64,000 nt of DNA from Shewanella gelidii (GCF_014647855.1 NZ_BMPZ01000003.1:1-64000); one strand, 5' to 3'; counted from the stretch's first letter, positions 36,075 through 45,357 are shown. Notes: generated from the sequence alone by a model not told the origin. Numbers and translations are program-made.

Positions 36075-36197
36075 TTAGATACTTTCTAGTTTCTCAACGT
36101 ACTGTTGTCCGAACTTCATCGATGACAACCCAAACGCCTTTCCATTAGAAAAAGTATCTTGTGAAGATGCGGCTTCAAACTCTTTTTGGGGCATCAT
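36075..36197 (-). CDS. Possible 40-codon small ORF in the island
   Basis: Reads MMPQKEFEAASSQDTFSNGK, then AFGLSSMKFGQQYVEKLESI, then stop. GGGG lies about ten bases upstream. The composition is protein-like (charged, no low complexity). It may be a real small gene or the remnant of a cassette gene lying between the attC-like site and the 35556 gene. No homology recognised. Confidence 0.3.
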   Translation of the reverse strand: MMPQKEFEAASSQDTFSNGKAFGLSSMKFGQQYVEKLESI

Positions 36198-36242
36198 CGT
36201 GCTAGCGCCCCTATCCACGAACGTGGACATTTCCGAGTTGAA

Positions 36243-36277
36243 ATTTTAATTCGAACTAGTTAGTTTCGAATTAAAAT
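36243..36277. repeat. Perfect 13-bp inverted repeat
   Basis: ATTTTAATTCGAA (36243-36255) pairs perfectly with TTCGAATTAAAAT (36265-36277), loop CTAGTTAGT. There is no terminator T-run. It stands nine bases from the attC-like site. A shorter IR, TCCACG-AA-CGTGGA, lies at 36214-36227. It could be a regulator site or a fold element. Confidence 0.7.
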
Positions 36278-36286
36278 CCCTTTGGG

Positions 36287-36338
36287 TAACGCTCAAAGCA
36301 ATTGCGCGCATAGCGCGTCCAATTGCCTTTTTTTGTTA
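36287..36338 (-). other. Integron attC-like recombination site
   Basis: Read on the minus strand it begins TAAC (R''-like, 36335-36338), continues AAAAAAAGGCAATTGG, a GC arm with 3-nt tip, CAATTGCTTTGAGC, and ends GCGTTA (R'-like, 36287-36292). The arms pair as TAAC/GTTA, AAA/TTT and CAATTG/CAATTG, with one unpaired G on the left arm, as in attC sites. It starts three bases after the stop of the 36342 gene, the expected cassette position. A terminator reading on the plus strand (T-run present) is disfavoured because no plus-strand gene lies within 2 kb upstream. Confidence 0.5.
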
Positions 36339-36341
36339 TGT

Positions 36342-37133
36342 TCATTTCCACCTCAACCATTCACCACCCTCGTATTTAAACAATGTTCGGAACGCCTGAA
36401 TTGGCTTATTTGGATCATCCAACCTACTTGCTTTTGATACAGTCATTACTGCAATCTCTGATCCGTAAGCAGTCGCTTTGTCACCAGCATATGAGTCCAT
36501 TACAGCTTTTGCTAAAGCTTGAAGAGCTTGATGGTTTTCCATGTCCACATCTGCACGATATTTAAGGGTATAGGCATATATGTTTTCACTTTCGAAGAAA
36601 GTCTTTGTTACTGCTTCGATTGAAATTTCTTTTGAATTGGGAAGGTCGATTAAACGATTAAGAAGAAATTCCGATTCAAGATATTTTGGGGTATCTAGCT
36701 TTTGATACATCCCCCCAATAGGCAATGGATTAGAGGTGATACGAAGGTTTTCCAGTTTATAACCTTGAATATCTGATCCGCTAAAGAACAAAGAATAGAA
36801 AAGCGTTTGCTCATGTACTTGGCTTTTTGCAAAAACGGCTATTCTCTCGGCGGCACCGTAAAGTTCATGAGCATAGATAGTTATGTTCTTATGTGGATAA
36901 CTGTATACCAGTTGTTCAATTAGAAACTGAAAGTTTTCAGGGGTAATTGCGCTCTTTAATGTACCAGTAGTTCCTAGATAAACACTCTTGGCATCAGCTT
37001 TGAAAAACACATCTTGGAGTACATGCTCCGCTTGCTTAATCGCTTTATCTGGATCGTGGTAAGTTAGGTCAAGTGCCTGAGCTGTATTACTCATGAAAAC
37101 GAGTAATAGTAGAAAACTCGATAGTTGCTTCAT
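36342..37133 (-). CDS. Hypothetical exported protein
   Basis: About 263 aa. Signal peptide MKQLSSFLLLLVFMSNTAQA, mature part starting at LDLTYHDPDKA. It is mixed alpha/beta with no family I recognise. The start at 37133 has GGGGA five bases upstream. A longer frame to 37190 lacks a site. It is immediately followed by the attC-like hairpin, so it may be a mobile gene cassette captured next to the cobalamin genes. Confidence 0.6.
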   Translation of the reverse strand: MKQLSSFLLLLVFMSNTAQALDLTYHDPDKAIKQAEHVLQDVFFKADAKSVYLGTTGTLKSAITPENFQFLIEQLVYSYPHKNITIYAHELYGAAERIAVFAKSQVHEQTLFYSLFFSGSDIQGYKLENLRITSNPLPIGGMYQKLDTPKYLESEFLLNRLIDLPNSKEISIEAVTKTFFESENIYAYTLKYRADVDMENHQALQALAKAVMDSYAGDKATAYGSEIAVMTVSKASRLDDPNKPIQAFRTLFKYEGGEWLRWK

Positions 37134-37217
37134 AGTTCCCCTATGTACATAAGACTCGGTGCAGTCCAGACTATGGTTACTTAATGTCAATGTATGCTTT
37201 CAGCGACAATAAAAAAC

Positions 37218-37829
37218 CTAATAATCAAACCCTTGCTGCGCCTTCACGCCTTGTTCGAAAGCATGTTTGATTGGGGTAACATCACTGACCGTATCGGCAA
37301 GCTCGACGATACGGCGATGGCATGCTCTGCCGGTAATAATGACGTGCTGCATTGCAGGTCGGTTAGCTAACGCTTGAACCACCCGTTCGACATCCAAATA
37401 GTGGTAACTCACCATATATGTGAGTTCATCGAGTAGCACTAAATCAACCGATTCATCTTGCAGTAATTTTTCTGCCGCAAGCCATGCGGTTTCGGCAGCT
37501 TGCGTATCTTTCTCTCGGTCTTGGGTTTCCCAAGTAAACCCTGTACCCATCACATGAAAATCGACACCGAGCTGTTCCAGCACATTACGCTCACCACAGC
37601 CCCACGTCCCTTTAATAAATTGCACCACTGCCGCTTTTTTTCCATGCCCAACCGCGCGAACCACGCTGCCAAAACCTGCCGTGGATTTGCCTTTACCGTT
37701 CCCGGTTAGTACGAGCAGGATTCCCTTTTCTTGCTGTGCGGCGGCAATTTTTGCGTCCACCCCAGCTTTTACTTTTTGCTGACGGCTTTTATGGCGTTGC
37801 GCTTTTTGTTCCGTTTTATCTGTCGTCAT
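37218..37829 (-). CDS. cobO: Cob(I)yrinic acid a,c-diamide adenosyltransferase CobO/BtuR
   Basis: ATP:corrinoid adenosyltransferase of about 203 aa that attaches the 5'-deoxyadenosyl group to cob(I)alamin or its precursors. P-loop [20 protein letters not shown], then [30 protein letters not shown] and [20 protein letters not shown] are all family blocks. The start at 37829 overlaps cobQ by 14 bp, with AGAGA upstream, so the two are translationally coupled. It is the last gene of the cob operon. A long basic N-terminal tail ([15 protein letters not shown]) is normal for CobO. Confidence 0.93.
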   Translation of the reverse strand: MTTDKTEQKAQRHKSRQQKVKAGVDAKIAAAQQEKGILLVLTGNGKGKSTAGFGSVVRAVGHGKKAAVVQFIKGTWGCGERNVLEQLGVDFHVMGTGFTWETQDREKDTQAAETAWLAAEKLLQDESVDLVLLDELTYMVSYHYLDVERVVQALANRPAMQHVIITGRACHRRIVELADTVSDVTPIKHAFEQGVKAQQGFDY

Positions 37830-39450
37830 TGCAAGATCTCTTTTCATCAGTTGTTGAGCGATTTAAAATTTGATTGAGTTTTTCCATATCAAGGGATTGC
37901 GCCAATGTTGTCGCTAATCGCTGCAATTGGGCTTCTCGATTTGCGCCAATATCCACAGCTTGATCGTCCTTTGCACCAGCCCACTGCAGCATTTGAGCAC
38001 ACGCCTCTGGCGCATCAAATAACCCATGGATATAAGTACCGAGTACTTGATTATCAGGCGATACCACGCCATCACTTGCATGGGTTAAGTCGGGCTTGGC
38101 TTGACGCTTAAATTGGATAGGGGCTTGGCGCGGTTTACTCTGGTACGTATAGAGGTGACCACTGTCATCCACCGGCAATTGACTCGCTCGCGTCACACCA
38201 CAATGAATTTCATAGCCATTAAACTGAGCTGGCTGCGCTCCTTCTAACCTGAGCGTGCCACTGACCTGAGTTAAATGTTTCGACGCCGCCAATGTGGTTT
38301 CTACATCCAATACGCGCAATCCTTGGCTGCTACCAGCTTGACCTTCAACCCCGAGAGGATCATCAATTCGATGCCCTAGCATTTGGTATCCACCACAGAT
38401 CCCAATCACTTTCCCACCATATCTTAGGTGTCTAAGAATTGCGCTATCCCATCCCTGATGACGCATAAACTCCAAGTCCTGACGTACGCTTTTACTACCA
38501 GGCAAAATGATTAAATCAACCTTGGGCAACTCTCCTAAAGCTTGATAGCGCTGTGCTGCATGCTTCAAAGAATAGTACTGAAAATCTATACTGGGGTTAA
38601 GTCGAAGGGGATCAAAATCAGTATGGTTACTAATATGCGGCCAAACCAACACCAGCACTTTTAATTTACGCGTGGCAGGCATAGTTTCACTTTGCGGAGC
38701 CGGTTGTTCAACCAATGCATCTTCAGCGTCCAAATGTAAATCGTGCAAGTACGGCAATACCCCAAGAACCGGTTTGCCGGTATGCTGCTCTAACCAGTCT
38801 AACCCTGACTGCAACAGGCTTATATCTCCGCGAAAGCGGTTAATCACAAAGCCTTTTACCCGTTGCCGTTCAGATTCTGACAACAATGCTAATGTCCCAA
38901 CTAAGTGTGCAAACACGCCACCTTTGTCAATATCGGCAATTAATATCACTGGGCAACCTGCTGTTTCCGCAAAGCCCATATTGGCAATATCATGCGCGCG
39001 CAAATTGATTTCAGCAGGGCTTCCAGCACCTTCCACCAGCACCATTTGATACTGCTCAGTTAACCTGCCATAAGACTCAAGTACAGCTTTCATCGCCAGC
39101 TGTTTGTAGTGCTGACTAGCCTTGCCAAAAAATTGGTCAGCTTGTAAAGAAGTCAAGGCTTTGCCATGCACGATGACTTGGCAGCGGGTATCTGAACCCG
39201 GTTTAAGTAAGATGGGATTAAAATCAGTATGAAATGCCACCCTAGCAGCATTCGCTTGTAGTGCTTGCGCGCGGCCAATTTCACCACCGTCCACTGTGAC
39301 AGCACTATTTAATGCCATATTTTGCGGTTTAAAAGGCGCAACACGATAGCCTTGGTCGGCAAATAGTCGGCACAATCCCGCCACTAGCGTGGTTTTGCCC
39401 GCATCAGAGGTGGTGCCTTGCACCATCAAGGTACAACAACTCTTACTCAT
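37816..39450 (-). CDS. cobQ: Adenosylcobyric acid synthase CobQ/CbiP
   Basis: Glutamine-dependent amidase of 544 aa that adds four amides to adenosylcobyrinic acid a,c-diamide. The N-terminal synthetase domain has the Mg-ATP motif [28 protein letters not shown] and [13 protein letters not shown]. The C-terminal class I glutaminase has the nucleophile in [12 protein letters not shown] and the histidine in [11 protein letters not shown]. An acidic linker near 235-260 is slightly long. It lies between cobU and cobO on one transcript. No corrin-ring genes are present, so it probably finishes imported incomplete corrinoids. Confidence 0.93.
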   Translation of the reverse strand: MSKSCCTLMVQGTTSDAGKTTLVAGLCRLFADQGYRVAPFKPQNMALNSAVTVDGGEIGRAQALQANAARVAFHTDFNPILLKPGSDTRCQVIVHGKALTSLQADQFFGKASQHYKQLAMKAVLESYGRLTEQYQMVLVEGAGSPAEINLRAHDIANMGFAETAGCPVILIADIDKGGVFAHLVGTLALLSESERQRVKGFVINRFRGDISLLQSGLDWLEQHTGKPVLGVLPYLHDLHLDAEDALVEQPAPQSETMPATRKLKVLVLVWPHISNHTDFDPLRLNPSIDFQYYSLKHAAQRYQALGELPKVDLIILPGSKSVRQDLEFMRHQGWDSAILRHLRYGGKVIGICGGYQMLGHRIDDPLGVEGQAGSSQGLRVLDVETTLAASKHLTQVSGTLRLEGAQPAQFNGYEIHCGVTRASQLPVDDSGHLYTYQSKPRQAPIQFKRQAKPDLTHASDGVVSPDNQVLGTYIHGLFDAPEACAQMLQWAGAKDDQAVDIGANREAQLQRLATTLAQSLDMEKLNQILNRSTTDEKRSCNDDR

Positions 39451-39507
39451 GATTTACAACGGTCCCAGTTCAACACAGCACGCGGCTTTCCGTCTAAATG
39501 ACCTTCA

Positions 39508-40125
39508 TTATTTCAAGATCTGCGGTATTCCTGCGGTCACCAATACAACCCGATCGGCCTGTGCTGCAATATCTTGATGGAGCCATCCAGCTTCATCCAC
39601 ATAACGGCGATTGATTTCTCCAAGGGGGACAACTCCTTGCCCAACTTCATTACTCACCAAGATCAAGTGACCTCGATGCGACTCTATCGCCTGCATCAAA
39701 CGCGACCTTGCCGGCTGCCAAACCGGTACCATGTCACAGGGTGGCTCTTGCCACAGGGTTTCTTCATTAAATTCTTGCTCAATGACGTGCGATGGTTCGA
39801 GTTCCGCCAGCAGCTCATTGCTAAGCCAAAGGCTGAGGCATTCCACTAAAATCACAGTGTCGTCGCTACTGTGTTGCTCGATAGCCTCGGCAAGATTTCG
39901 CGGTTGCTCAACGGTTTGCCACGTAATAGTTTGCTCTGCACGTGCAGTTTGATGATGCGCAATACGCTGGCGCATTTCAGCATCGAGACCTTGCGCCGTC
40001 GCAATATAAACACATTGAAAATTCGGTTGATTCGACGCTTGCTGAGACTGTACAAGCTGCTGTACGAATGACTCGGCATAACGACTTTTGCCACTACGGG
40101 CACCACCTAAAACCAGCGTAATCAT
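39508..40125 (-). CDS. cobU: Adenosylcobinamide kinase/guanylyltransferase CobU
   Basis: About 205 aa. Phosphorylates adenosylcobinamide and then transfers GMP to give AdoCbi-GDP. P-loop LVLGGARSGKSRYAES, the region of the guanylylated histidine (RIAHHQTARAEQTITWQTVE), LVECLSLWLSNEL and LVSNEVGQGVVPLGEINRRY are characteristic. The ATG at 40125 has GGAG six bases upstream and overlaps the cobS stop by ATGA, which shows coupling. Confidence 0.93.
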   Translation of the reverse strand: MITLVLGGARSGKSRYAESFVQQLVQSQQASNQPNFQCVYIATAQGLDAEMRQRIAHHQTARAEQTITWQTVEQPRNLAEAIEQHSSDDTVILVECLSLWLSNELLAELEPSHVIEQEFNEETLWQEPPCDMVPVWQPARSRLMQAIESHRGHLILVSNEVGQGVVPLGEINRRYVDEAGWLHQDIAAQADRVVLVTAGIPQILK

Positions 40126-40994
40126 GTTGCACTCCAGCACATAAATAAAACGCCATAACAAACGAGTTCACTCACTTGTTGCACAGCGCCAAGGGTGTCC
40201 CCTGTAATCCCACCAATTTGCCGCCGCAAGAAGCGAGCTGCAATCCAGCGCACCATTAGCGCACTGAATGCTAATGCCAACACACTCTCGAACGGCTCGA
40301 GTCCACCGCGACTGCTCAATATACTCACACCCAAAAAACAAACACTGATACCCGTTAGCACTAACACATAAAGGTCATTTACGGTTTGCGTTTCTGCCAA
40401 GGGCTTACTCTTACTCTTGTCGTCATCTTGTACGTAGGGCTCTGAAAAAATAAGGCTTGTCGCCACAACCCGGCTTAATGTGTGTGCAATGATAATGGCC
40501 AACATCACATGATCAGGCTTGGGGACATCCCCCCATTGATACCATCCAGAGCTGACAACCGTTGCTTCCGAAAGACCACTGAGCGCCAGTAAGAGTTGCC
40601 ACTTCAAAATAAGCGCGCTCACTAATGCCAAAGCGCCATAACTCCCAAGGCGAGAGTCCTTCATAATTCTCAACTTATCAGCAACACGCCACCCGCCCCC
40701 GAGTCCATCCGCGGTATCTGCAAGCCCATCTTCATGAAAACCACCGGTCACGAACATGCTACAGATCATGGCTAAGATAATGGCAACGCTCGCTGGGAAA
40801 ATCATCGCTGCGGCCCAATACACCGCCGCACTGATGAAGCCAACAACAAGGCCTACAGCACCAAAATAGCGATTCGCTTGGTTTAGTGCGATTCGATCGA
40901 CGACCACCCAGCGAGGCATTGGAATCCGAGTAAAAAAACCGAGCGCTACAAAAAACAACATCAATTGCCGATGCCAGCAAACAAGAAAAGCCAT
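40122..40994 (-). CDS. cobS: Cobalamin (5'-phosphate) synthase CobS
   Basis: Integral membrane enzyme of about 290 aa that joins AdoCbi-GDP to alpha-ribazole phosphate. The family core is present: LGFFTRIPMPRW, FVTGGFHEDGLADTADGLGG with its Asp-rich metal site, MKDSRLGSYGALALV, and the ending QQVSELVCYGVLF. Several membrane helices. The start at 40994 is chosen since GAGG lies five bases upstream. The 15 preceding codons in the open frame lack a site. Confidence 0.92.
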   Translation of the reverse strand: MAFLVCWHRQLMLFFVALGFFTRIPMPRWVVVDRIALNQANRYFGAVGLVVGFISAAVYWAAAMIFPASVAIILAMICSMFVTGGFHEDGLADTADGLGGGWRVADKLRIMKDSRLGSYGALALVSALILKWQLLLALSGLSEATVVSSGWYQWGDVPKPDHVMLAIIIAHTLSRVVATSLIFSEPYVQDDDKSKSKPLAETQTVNDLYVLVLTGISVCFLGVSILSSRGGLEPFESVLALAFSALMVRWIAARFLRRQIGGITGDTLGAVQQVSELVCYGVLFMCWSAT

Positions 40995-41109
40995 ACTTAC
41001 CTCAAAATAAACCCCTATGATCCAGTACCAAATGATCACAGGGGTTGTTCTATTGGCTAAACGATGGGTTTAACCCCGTCGGTTCATCCTCAAAAAGCGT
41101 CAAGACGCG

Positions 41110-42153
41110 CTAATCATCCAGCAACACCGACTCAACATTAGCCTCTTCAAAGGAAGCCATATCATTGTAAAAATTGGCGGCAGCATAGAGCAATGGGAAC
41201 GCCAATGCCGCACCAGACCCTTCCCCTAATCGCAAACCAAGATTCAGTAAAGGGACGGCGCCAAGATGAGACAGCAACAATTGATGGCCTTTCTCTTCGG
41301 ATTGATGGGAAAAGATTAAGAAGTCTCGAACATTGGCATCAATTTTTACCGCAAGTAAAGCGGCGACCGAAGCAATAAAGCCGTCCACCACAACCAACAT
41401 GTTTCGCTGGGCGGCAGCCAACATTGCGCCAGTCATTTGCACAATTTCAAAGCCTCCTACACAGGCCAAAATACTATAGGGATCGGTCAACTCCGAGTGA
41501 TGCAATAACAAAGCTTGCTCAACAAGCATTTGTTTTCGCTTCAAGGTTTGTGCGTTGATCCCTGTACCTCGGCCAACGCAATCGGCTGGGCTGATATCCA
41601 ACACTGCAGCCATAATGGCCGATGCAGAGCTAGTATTACCAATTCCCATTTCACCTAAAGCAATCAAGTTGGTGCCGTTTTGATGGTGGCGCTCAATCAG
41701 ATCATCAGCCATGGCAAAGCCCTGCTTCACTGCGCCAAGTGTCATTGCCGCCCGTTTATGGATAGCGCCAGTGCCTCCCCCTAAACGACTATTGATAATT
41801 GAAGGCTCATTAGACAACGGCTGGATAATACCGCAGTCAATCACTTCTAAATCAAGCCCGACTTGCTTACAGAACACATTAATCGCCGCCCCGCCCTGCA
41901 CAAAATTTTGCAGCATCTGCGCGGTAACTTCACTACCCACCACAGAGACACCAGAGTTGGCAATGCCATGATCCGCGGCAAAAATAAGCATTTGAGGTCG
42001 ATTAATTTGCACCTGATCAGCCCCCCATACCAAACCCATTTGCATGGCAATGGTTTCAAGCTGGCCAAGGGCGCCAATTGGTTTCGTTTTATTATCGATG
42101 CGATGTTGGATCTGCGTTTGTTGCGCGCGATCCACAGGGGTGATTTTAAACAT
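41110..42153 (-). CDS. cobT: Nicotinate-nucleotide:dimethylbenzimidazole phosphoribosyltransferase CobT
   Basis: A 347-aa enzyme that makes alpha-ribazole 5'-phosphate, the lower ligand precursor. Characteristic blocks: [58 protein letters not shown] and the catalytic Glu in [12 protein letters not shown]. No bluB is present for making dimethylbenzimidazole, so the base may be imported or replaced. It is separated from cobS by about 115 bp and from btuC by 17 bp. Confidence 0.94.
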   Translation of the reverse strand: MFKITPVDRAQQTQIQHRIDNKTKPIGALGQLETIAMQMGLVWGADQVQINRPQMLIFAADHGIANSGVSVVGSEVTAQMLQNFVQGGAAINVFCKQVGLDLEVIDCGIIQPLSNEPSIINSRLGGGTGAIHKRAAMTLGAVKQGFAMADDLIERHHQNGTNLIALGEMGIGNTSSASAIMAAVLDISPADCVGRGTGINAQTLKRKQMLVEQALLLHHSELTDPYSILACVGGFEIVQMTGAMLAAAQRNMLVVVDGFIASVAALLAVKIDANVRDFLIFSHQSEEKGHQLLLSHLGAVPLLNLGLRLGEGSGAALAFPLLYAAANFYNDMASFEEANVESVLLDD

Positions 42154-42170
42154 TACAAACTTCCTTTTCG

Positions 42171-43313
42171 TTAACGTCGCCGACGCCGCAACACAATCAA
42201 GAAAAATAAACTGCCAATGACTGAAGTAATAATTCCGACGGGCAATTCCTGATTATCCATAAGGCTGCGGGCGAATACATCCACCCATATCATAAACAAT
42301 CCACCAGCAATTGCTGTGATCATAATAGGATAGCGGCCAGGGAATAATAATCGAACAATATGGGGGATCATCAAGCCAACAAAACCAATGCCACCACAGT
42401 GGGCAACGATAATGGCGGTGATTAATGAACATAACAAGAGCATTGCTAACCGAACCCGAGCCACAGGGATCCCCAGCGTATGTGCGGTCTCATCACCGGC
42501 CAGCATGGCCAAGATCTGACGTTTCATTGCCATAATCACCCCGATACCACTCACAACAACGATTGCTGGCATCCATAGGCTCGACCAACTGGCTTTGGCA
42601 AAGCTGCCCATACTCCAGAACAGTACCGAAGCTGTGGCTTGTGGCGAGGAAAAATACAAGATCAGGCTCGTCATCGCCCCAAACATAAAAGTAATGGCCA
42701 CGCCCGAGAGCAACATACGCTCGGTCTGGCTATTCACATTGGTACCGGCCATTCCCAGTACCATCAGTGAAGCCGCACTCGCACCAATAAAAGCCCCTAT
42801 CGGCACACTGAGCCAACCACCAATACCACTGAGTTCAAGCCCCAATACACTAAGCGCTGACATCGCTATTACAGCGCCCAATGAAGCGCCTGAAGAGATC
42901 CCAAATAAAAATGGATCAGCCAATGGATTGCGCGTCACGGTTTGCAAAACACTACCTGAAATTGCAAGACCCGCCCCTGCGATAAAGGCTAAAAGAATTC
43001 TCGGCAAACGTAGTTCAAAGACTATCCGCTCGGCAATATTTGAATTATGCGTGCTATCAAACGGCGTCATAAAGCTGTAGGTCGTCAGATAAACTGCACT
43101 GTCCTGGCCAACAATAGGGACCAAAAGAATGCGCAGAACTTGGCTCATCGGCAGATCCGCCGCGCCATAACTTGCAGCGACAACCGGGGTGATGATGACC
43201 AACAATAGTAAAGCGATAAATAACCAAGCTTGCGCGGATAAAGGAGAAAATATCATCGCCCATGACGAGTGCATCGTTTTTGACTTAGCGGTCGCCGCGT
43301 TAGGCATCTCCAT
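42171..43313 (-). CDS. btuC: Vitamin B12 ABC permease BtuC
   Basis: FecCD/BtuC-type permease, about 380 aa with ten predicted membrane helices. Conserved segments [60 protein letters not shown] and the C-terminal arginine-rich end (VLRRRRR). BtuC rather than a siderophore permease is inferred from the riboswitch and cob neighbours. The start near 43313 (GGAGG upstream) overlaps btuD by 14 bp. A second ATG two codons later is possible. Confidence 0.88.
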   Translation of the reverse strand: MEMPNAATAKSKTMHSSWAMIFSPLSAQAWLFIALLLLVIITPVVAASYGAADLPMSQVLRILLVPIVGQDSAVYLTTYSFMTPFDSTHNSNIAERIVFELRLPRILLAFIAGAGLAISGSVLQTVTRNPLADPFLFGISSGASLGAVIAMSALSVLGLELSGIGGWLSVPIGAFIGASAASLMVLGMAGTNVNSQTERMLLSGVAITFMFGAMTSLILYFSSPQATASVLFWSMGSFAKASWSSLWMPAIVVVSGIGVIMAMKRQILAMLAGDETAHTLGIPVARVRLAMLLLCSLITAIIVAHCGGIGFVGLMIPHIVRLLFPGRYPIMITAIAGGLFMIWVDVFARSLMDNQELPVGIITSVIGSLFFLIVLRRRRR

Positions 43314-44163
43314 GCGACCTCCGCTGACCCGCGGCAATCGCAGCACTTTTCGGCGTAGGCACATTTTTTATCGTTGCCGAAGACGGCTGATAACCATAAA
43401 AATACTGTATGGCAGGCTTACCAGTTTGACGATGGGGCTGCACTTCACAACTGACACCAAATGCGCTGGCAATTTGCGTTTGGGTGAGCACTTCCTGTGG
43501 CGAGCCATATGCAACGCAATGACCCTGATGCAACAGCAACAAATTATCACAAGTCGCTGCGGCCAAATTTAAGTCATGAATTGAACAGATCACGCTGATC
43601 CCGAGGCTACGCACAAGTTCTAAAATTTGGATTTGATAACGAACATCCAAATGATTGGTGGGCTCATCCAAAATCAACACGCTTGGACGTTGAACGATGG
43701 CGCGAGCAATCAATGCCCGCTGTTTTTCACCACCAGACAATTTATCATAATCTTGATTCGCTTTATGCTCTAACCCCACTTGCTGCAGGGCTCGTTGAAT
43801 ATGTTGTTTGTCATCTTGATTGGTAAATTCAAACCAGCTTTTGTGTGGGGTTAATCCCATCGCGACCAACTGGCTGGTCGTCATTTCAAAGTGTGCCGGC
43901 GTTTCTTGAAGCACGACCGCGACATCACGGGCAAAGGCTCGGCTTGAATAACCGTGAATATCTTGACCAAGCACTGAGATTGAGCCAGAAGTTGGCTCGA
44001 TATATCGATACAAACAACGCAGTAAACTCGACTTGCCAGCACCATTGGCACCGATGACACCCAGCATCTGTCCTTTGGGTAGACTGAAACTAATATTTGA
44101 AAGAATACTTTGCCGCTCGAGCTGCCATGACAAGCCGACGACATCTATCGCATTGACGATCAT
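43300..44163 (-). CDS. btuD: Vitamin B12 ABC ATPase BtuD
   Basis: ATPase of 287 aa for BtuC. Walker A GANGAGKSSLLRC, Q-loop VVLQET, signature LSGGEKQRALIARAIV, Walker B VLILDEPTNHLD and the switch histidine CSIHDLNLAA. The C-terminus (after about 240) is longer than E. coli BtuD, as in FepC/HmuV-like proteins. GGGAGG lies five bases before the ATG, inside a 40-codon upstream frame that ends at ATGA across this start. First transporter gene downstream of the cobalamin riboswitch. Confidence 0.9.
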   Translation of the reverse strand: MIVNAIDVVGLSWQLERQSILSNISFSLPKGQMLGVIGANGAGKSSLLRCLYRYIEPTSGSISVLGQDIHGYSSRAFARDVAVVLQETPAHFEMTTSQLVAMGLTPHKSWFEFTNQDDKQHIQRALQQVGLEHKANQDYDKLSGGEKQRALIARAIVQRPSVLILDEPTNHLDVRYQIQILELVRSLGISVICSIHDLNLAAATCDNLLLLHQGHCVAYGSPQEVLTQTQIASAFGVSCEVQPHRQTGKPAIQYFYGYQPSSATIKNVPTPKSAAIAAGQRRSHGDA

Positions 44164-44282
44164 GTCAGCCTCCCGTTGCCAAGCTTAAATTCGAGTAGTT
44201 GAAGCACAAGTTGTTGATGTCGCATCCTAGCGCAATATCGCTCCCTCGCCATTAGCTTGGCTAATAGATCGTGAGTTGTCAT
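44160..44282 (-). CDS. 40-codon leader ORF between riboswitch and btuD
   Basis: ATG at 44282 with GGAG six bases upstream. The frame reads MTTHDLLAKLMARERYCARM, then RHQQLVLQLLEFKLGNGRLT, and stops in an ATGA overlap with btuD. It is basic and amphipathic, with leucine spacing suggesting one helix and a lone cysteine. Its site lies directly after a 5-bp hairpin (44293-44309) that could be the riboswitch expression platform. It might be a true small protein or a leader whose translation couples riboswitch state to btuD. No family recognised. Confidence 0.5.
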   Translation of the reverse strand: MTTHDLLAKLMARERYCARMRHQQLVLQLLEFKLGNGRLT

Positions 44283-44292
44283 ATCCGCTCCG

Positions 44293-44309
44293 CCGAGTTA
44301 CCCGCTCGG
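44293..44309 (-). promoter_or_regulatory. Hairpin next to the leader ORF ribosome site
   Basis: CCGAG (44293-44297) pairs with CTCGG (44305-44309) across a 7-nt loop. On the transcript the ribosome site GGAG of the 40-codon ORF follows at once. It has no T-run, so it is likelier to act in translation than in termination. Role as riboswitch expression platform is inference. Confidence 0.4.
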
Positions 44310-44325
44310 TTGTTGGGCATTCAAA

Positions 44326-44455
44326 TCAAGGTAGGTATCCTGACTTAGAGTACACACTAACAAAGTACTCATCACAGTTGCGGGCACAGCTCAGGCTTCA
44401 CCTGATTCCCTATTAAGTTTGGGTTTATTTCGCACGATAAATGTGAAATCCCCAA
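44326..44455 (-). ncRNA. Cobalamin riboswitch
   Basis: Read on the minus strand it contains AGGGAATCAGGTGAAGCCTG, AGCTGTGCCCGCAACTGTGA and the B12 box AGTCAGGATACCTACC (44330-44345), in the canonical order and spacing of the AdoCbl riboswitch. It lies about 160 bases upstream of btuD and after cobC, so it controls the transporter and the cob genes downstream. Bound cobalamin should reduce their expression. Boundaries are approximate. Confidence 0.93.
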
Positions 44456-44524
44456 CGCCTTGATTCATAAAGTGGGGTTATGTTGCTAAATTTGCATGCT
44501 TTAGGCAACCGTATTTGCAACAAA

Positions 44525-44546
44525 CATGAAGCATTCCACCTTCATG
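44525..44546 (-). terminator. Weak terminator-like hairpin after cobC
   Basis: CATGAAG (44525-44531) pairs with CTTCATG (44540-44546), followed on the minus strand by TTTGTT. The stem is AT-rich and weak. It may separate cobC from the riboswitch transcript. Confidence 0.35.
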
Positions 44547-44584
44547 CTTGAGGTTTAGTGCGCATTGAGGGCACAAGCGCGCCA

Positions 44585-45217
44585 TTAACCTATTGTTGGC
44601 CAATAGAGTTTGGGATGAAGCTGCCCTTGCTCATCGACGAAAATATCAATCTGAATAACACTGGCATAAGCAATTGCGAGCTGACTATAAAATCCTGCAC
44701 TACGCTGCACAGAGAGCGCCCATGCCATTAAGCAGCGGATCACGCCCCCATGGGTCACCAACAGCACCTTTTCCCCCACATGCTCACTTGCGCATTGCTT
44801 AATAAACTCGATGACCCGTTGTTCAAAATCAACCATGGGCTCACCTTGGGGTGGCAAGTGCTTATTTGTCCATGGATCATTCCAAAATTGAGTGAGGGCA
44901 TCACCGTGCTGTTGATAAAGCGTGTCGAAACCAGCCCCATCCCAATCACCAAAATTTAATTCAGCCAAATTTGGTTGAAGACTTAACTCGGTTACCTGTT
45001 GCTGGCAAAACGACTTGGCAAACTCAGCACAGCGTTGCAATGGCGAGCTATAGATATGGTCAAATACAAGGTTGGCATTTAGCGCATGCTCCATTTGTTG
45101 CAAGCCTCGACGCGTAAGTGGCACATCCACCTGACCACGCAAGATATCGCCACCTTCACATTCGCCATGACGCAATAACCAGAGCTGTGTTTGCTGAACC
45201 TGAATGCTCTCTTTCAA
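44585..45217 (-). CDS. cobC: Alpha-ribazole phosphatase-like histidine phosphatase CobC
   Basis: Histidine-phosphatase superfamily enzyme that dephosphorylates alpha-ribazole phosphate or cobalamin phosphate. The phospho-histidine motif LLRHGECEGG, PLTRRGLQQ, YSSPLQRC, LAELNFGDWDG and VTHGGVIRCL are all present. The likely start is TTG at 45217: AGGAGG lies exactly nine bases upstream, whereas the longer frame from 45274 has no site. That gives 210 aa, normal for the family. It is upstream of the riboswitch on the same strand and divergent from metH. Confidence 0.85.
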   Translation of the reverse strand: MKESIQVQQTQLWLLRHGECEGGDILRGQVDVPLTRRGLQQMEHALNANLVFDHIYSSPLQRCAEFAKSFCQQQVTELSLQPNLAELNFGDWDGAGFDTLYQQHGDALTQFWNDPWTNKHLPPQGEPMVDFEQRVIEFIKQCASEHVGEKVLLVTHGGVIRCLMAWALSVQRSAGFYSQLAIAYASVIQIDIFVDEQGQLHPKLYWPTIG

Positions 45218-45333
45218 CGTCAATGCCCTCCTCTCATACAGCAGATCGCACTGCGAACCTTTAAATGATGACAACTTATCGCATTAAGCTTGCACTTTGC
45301 TGTCGTGTCGGTACTATAAACCCAATTACGTAT

Positions 45334-45357
45334 GGACGTCTATACGTTTAAACGTCT
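45334..45357. promoter_or_regulatory. Three tandem MetJ boxes
   Basis: GGACGTCT-ATACGTTT-AAACGTCT are three contiguous 8-bp matches to the met box AGACGTCT; the outer two each differ at one base and the middle one is weaker. They lie about 160 bp before metH. MetJ with S-adenosylmethionine should repress metH here, and the site could also affect the divergent cobC. Confidence 0.85.

Noticed and set aside
45218..45274. Longer cobC reading frame from TTG at 45274
   Set aside because: An AGGAGG with ideal spacing precedes the TTG at 45217, and the extension is not part of the family.
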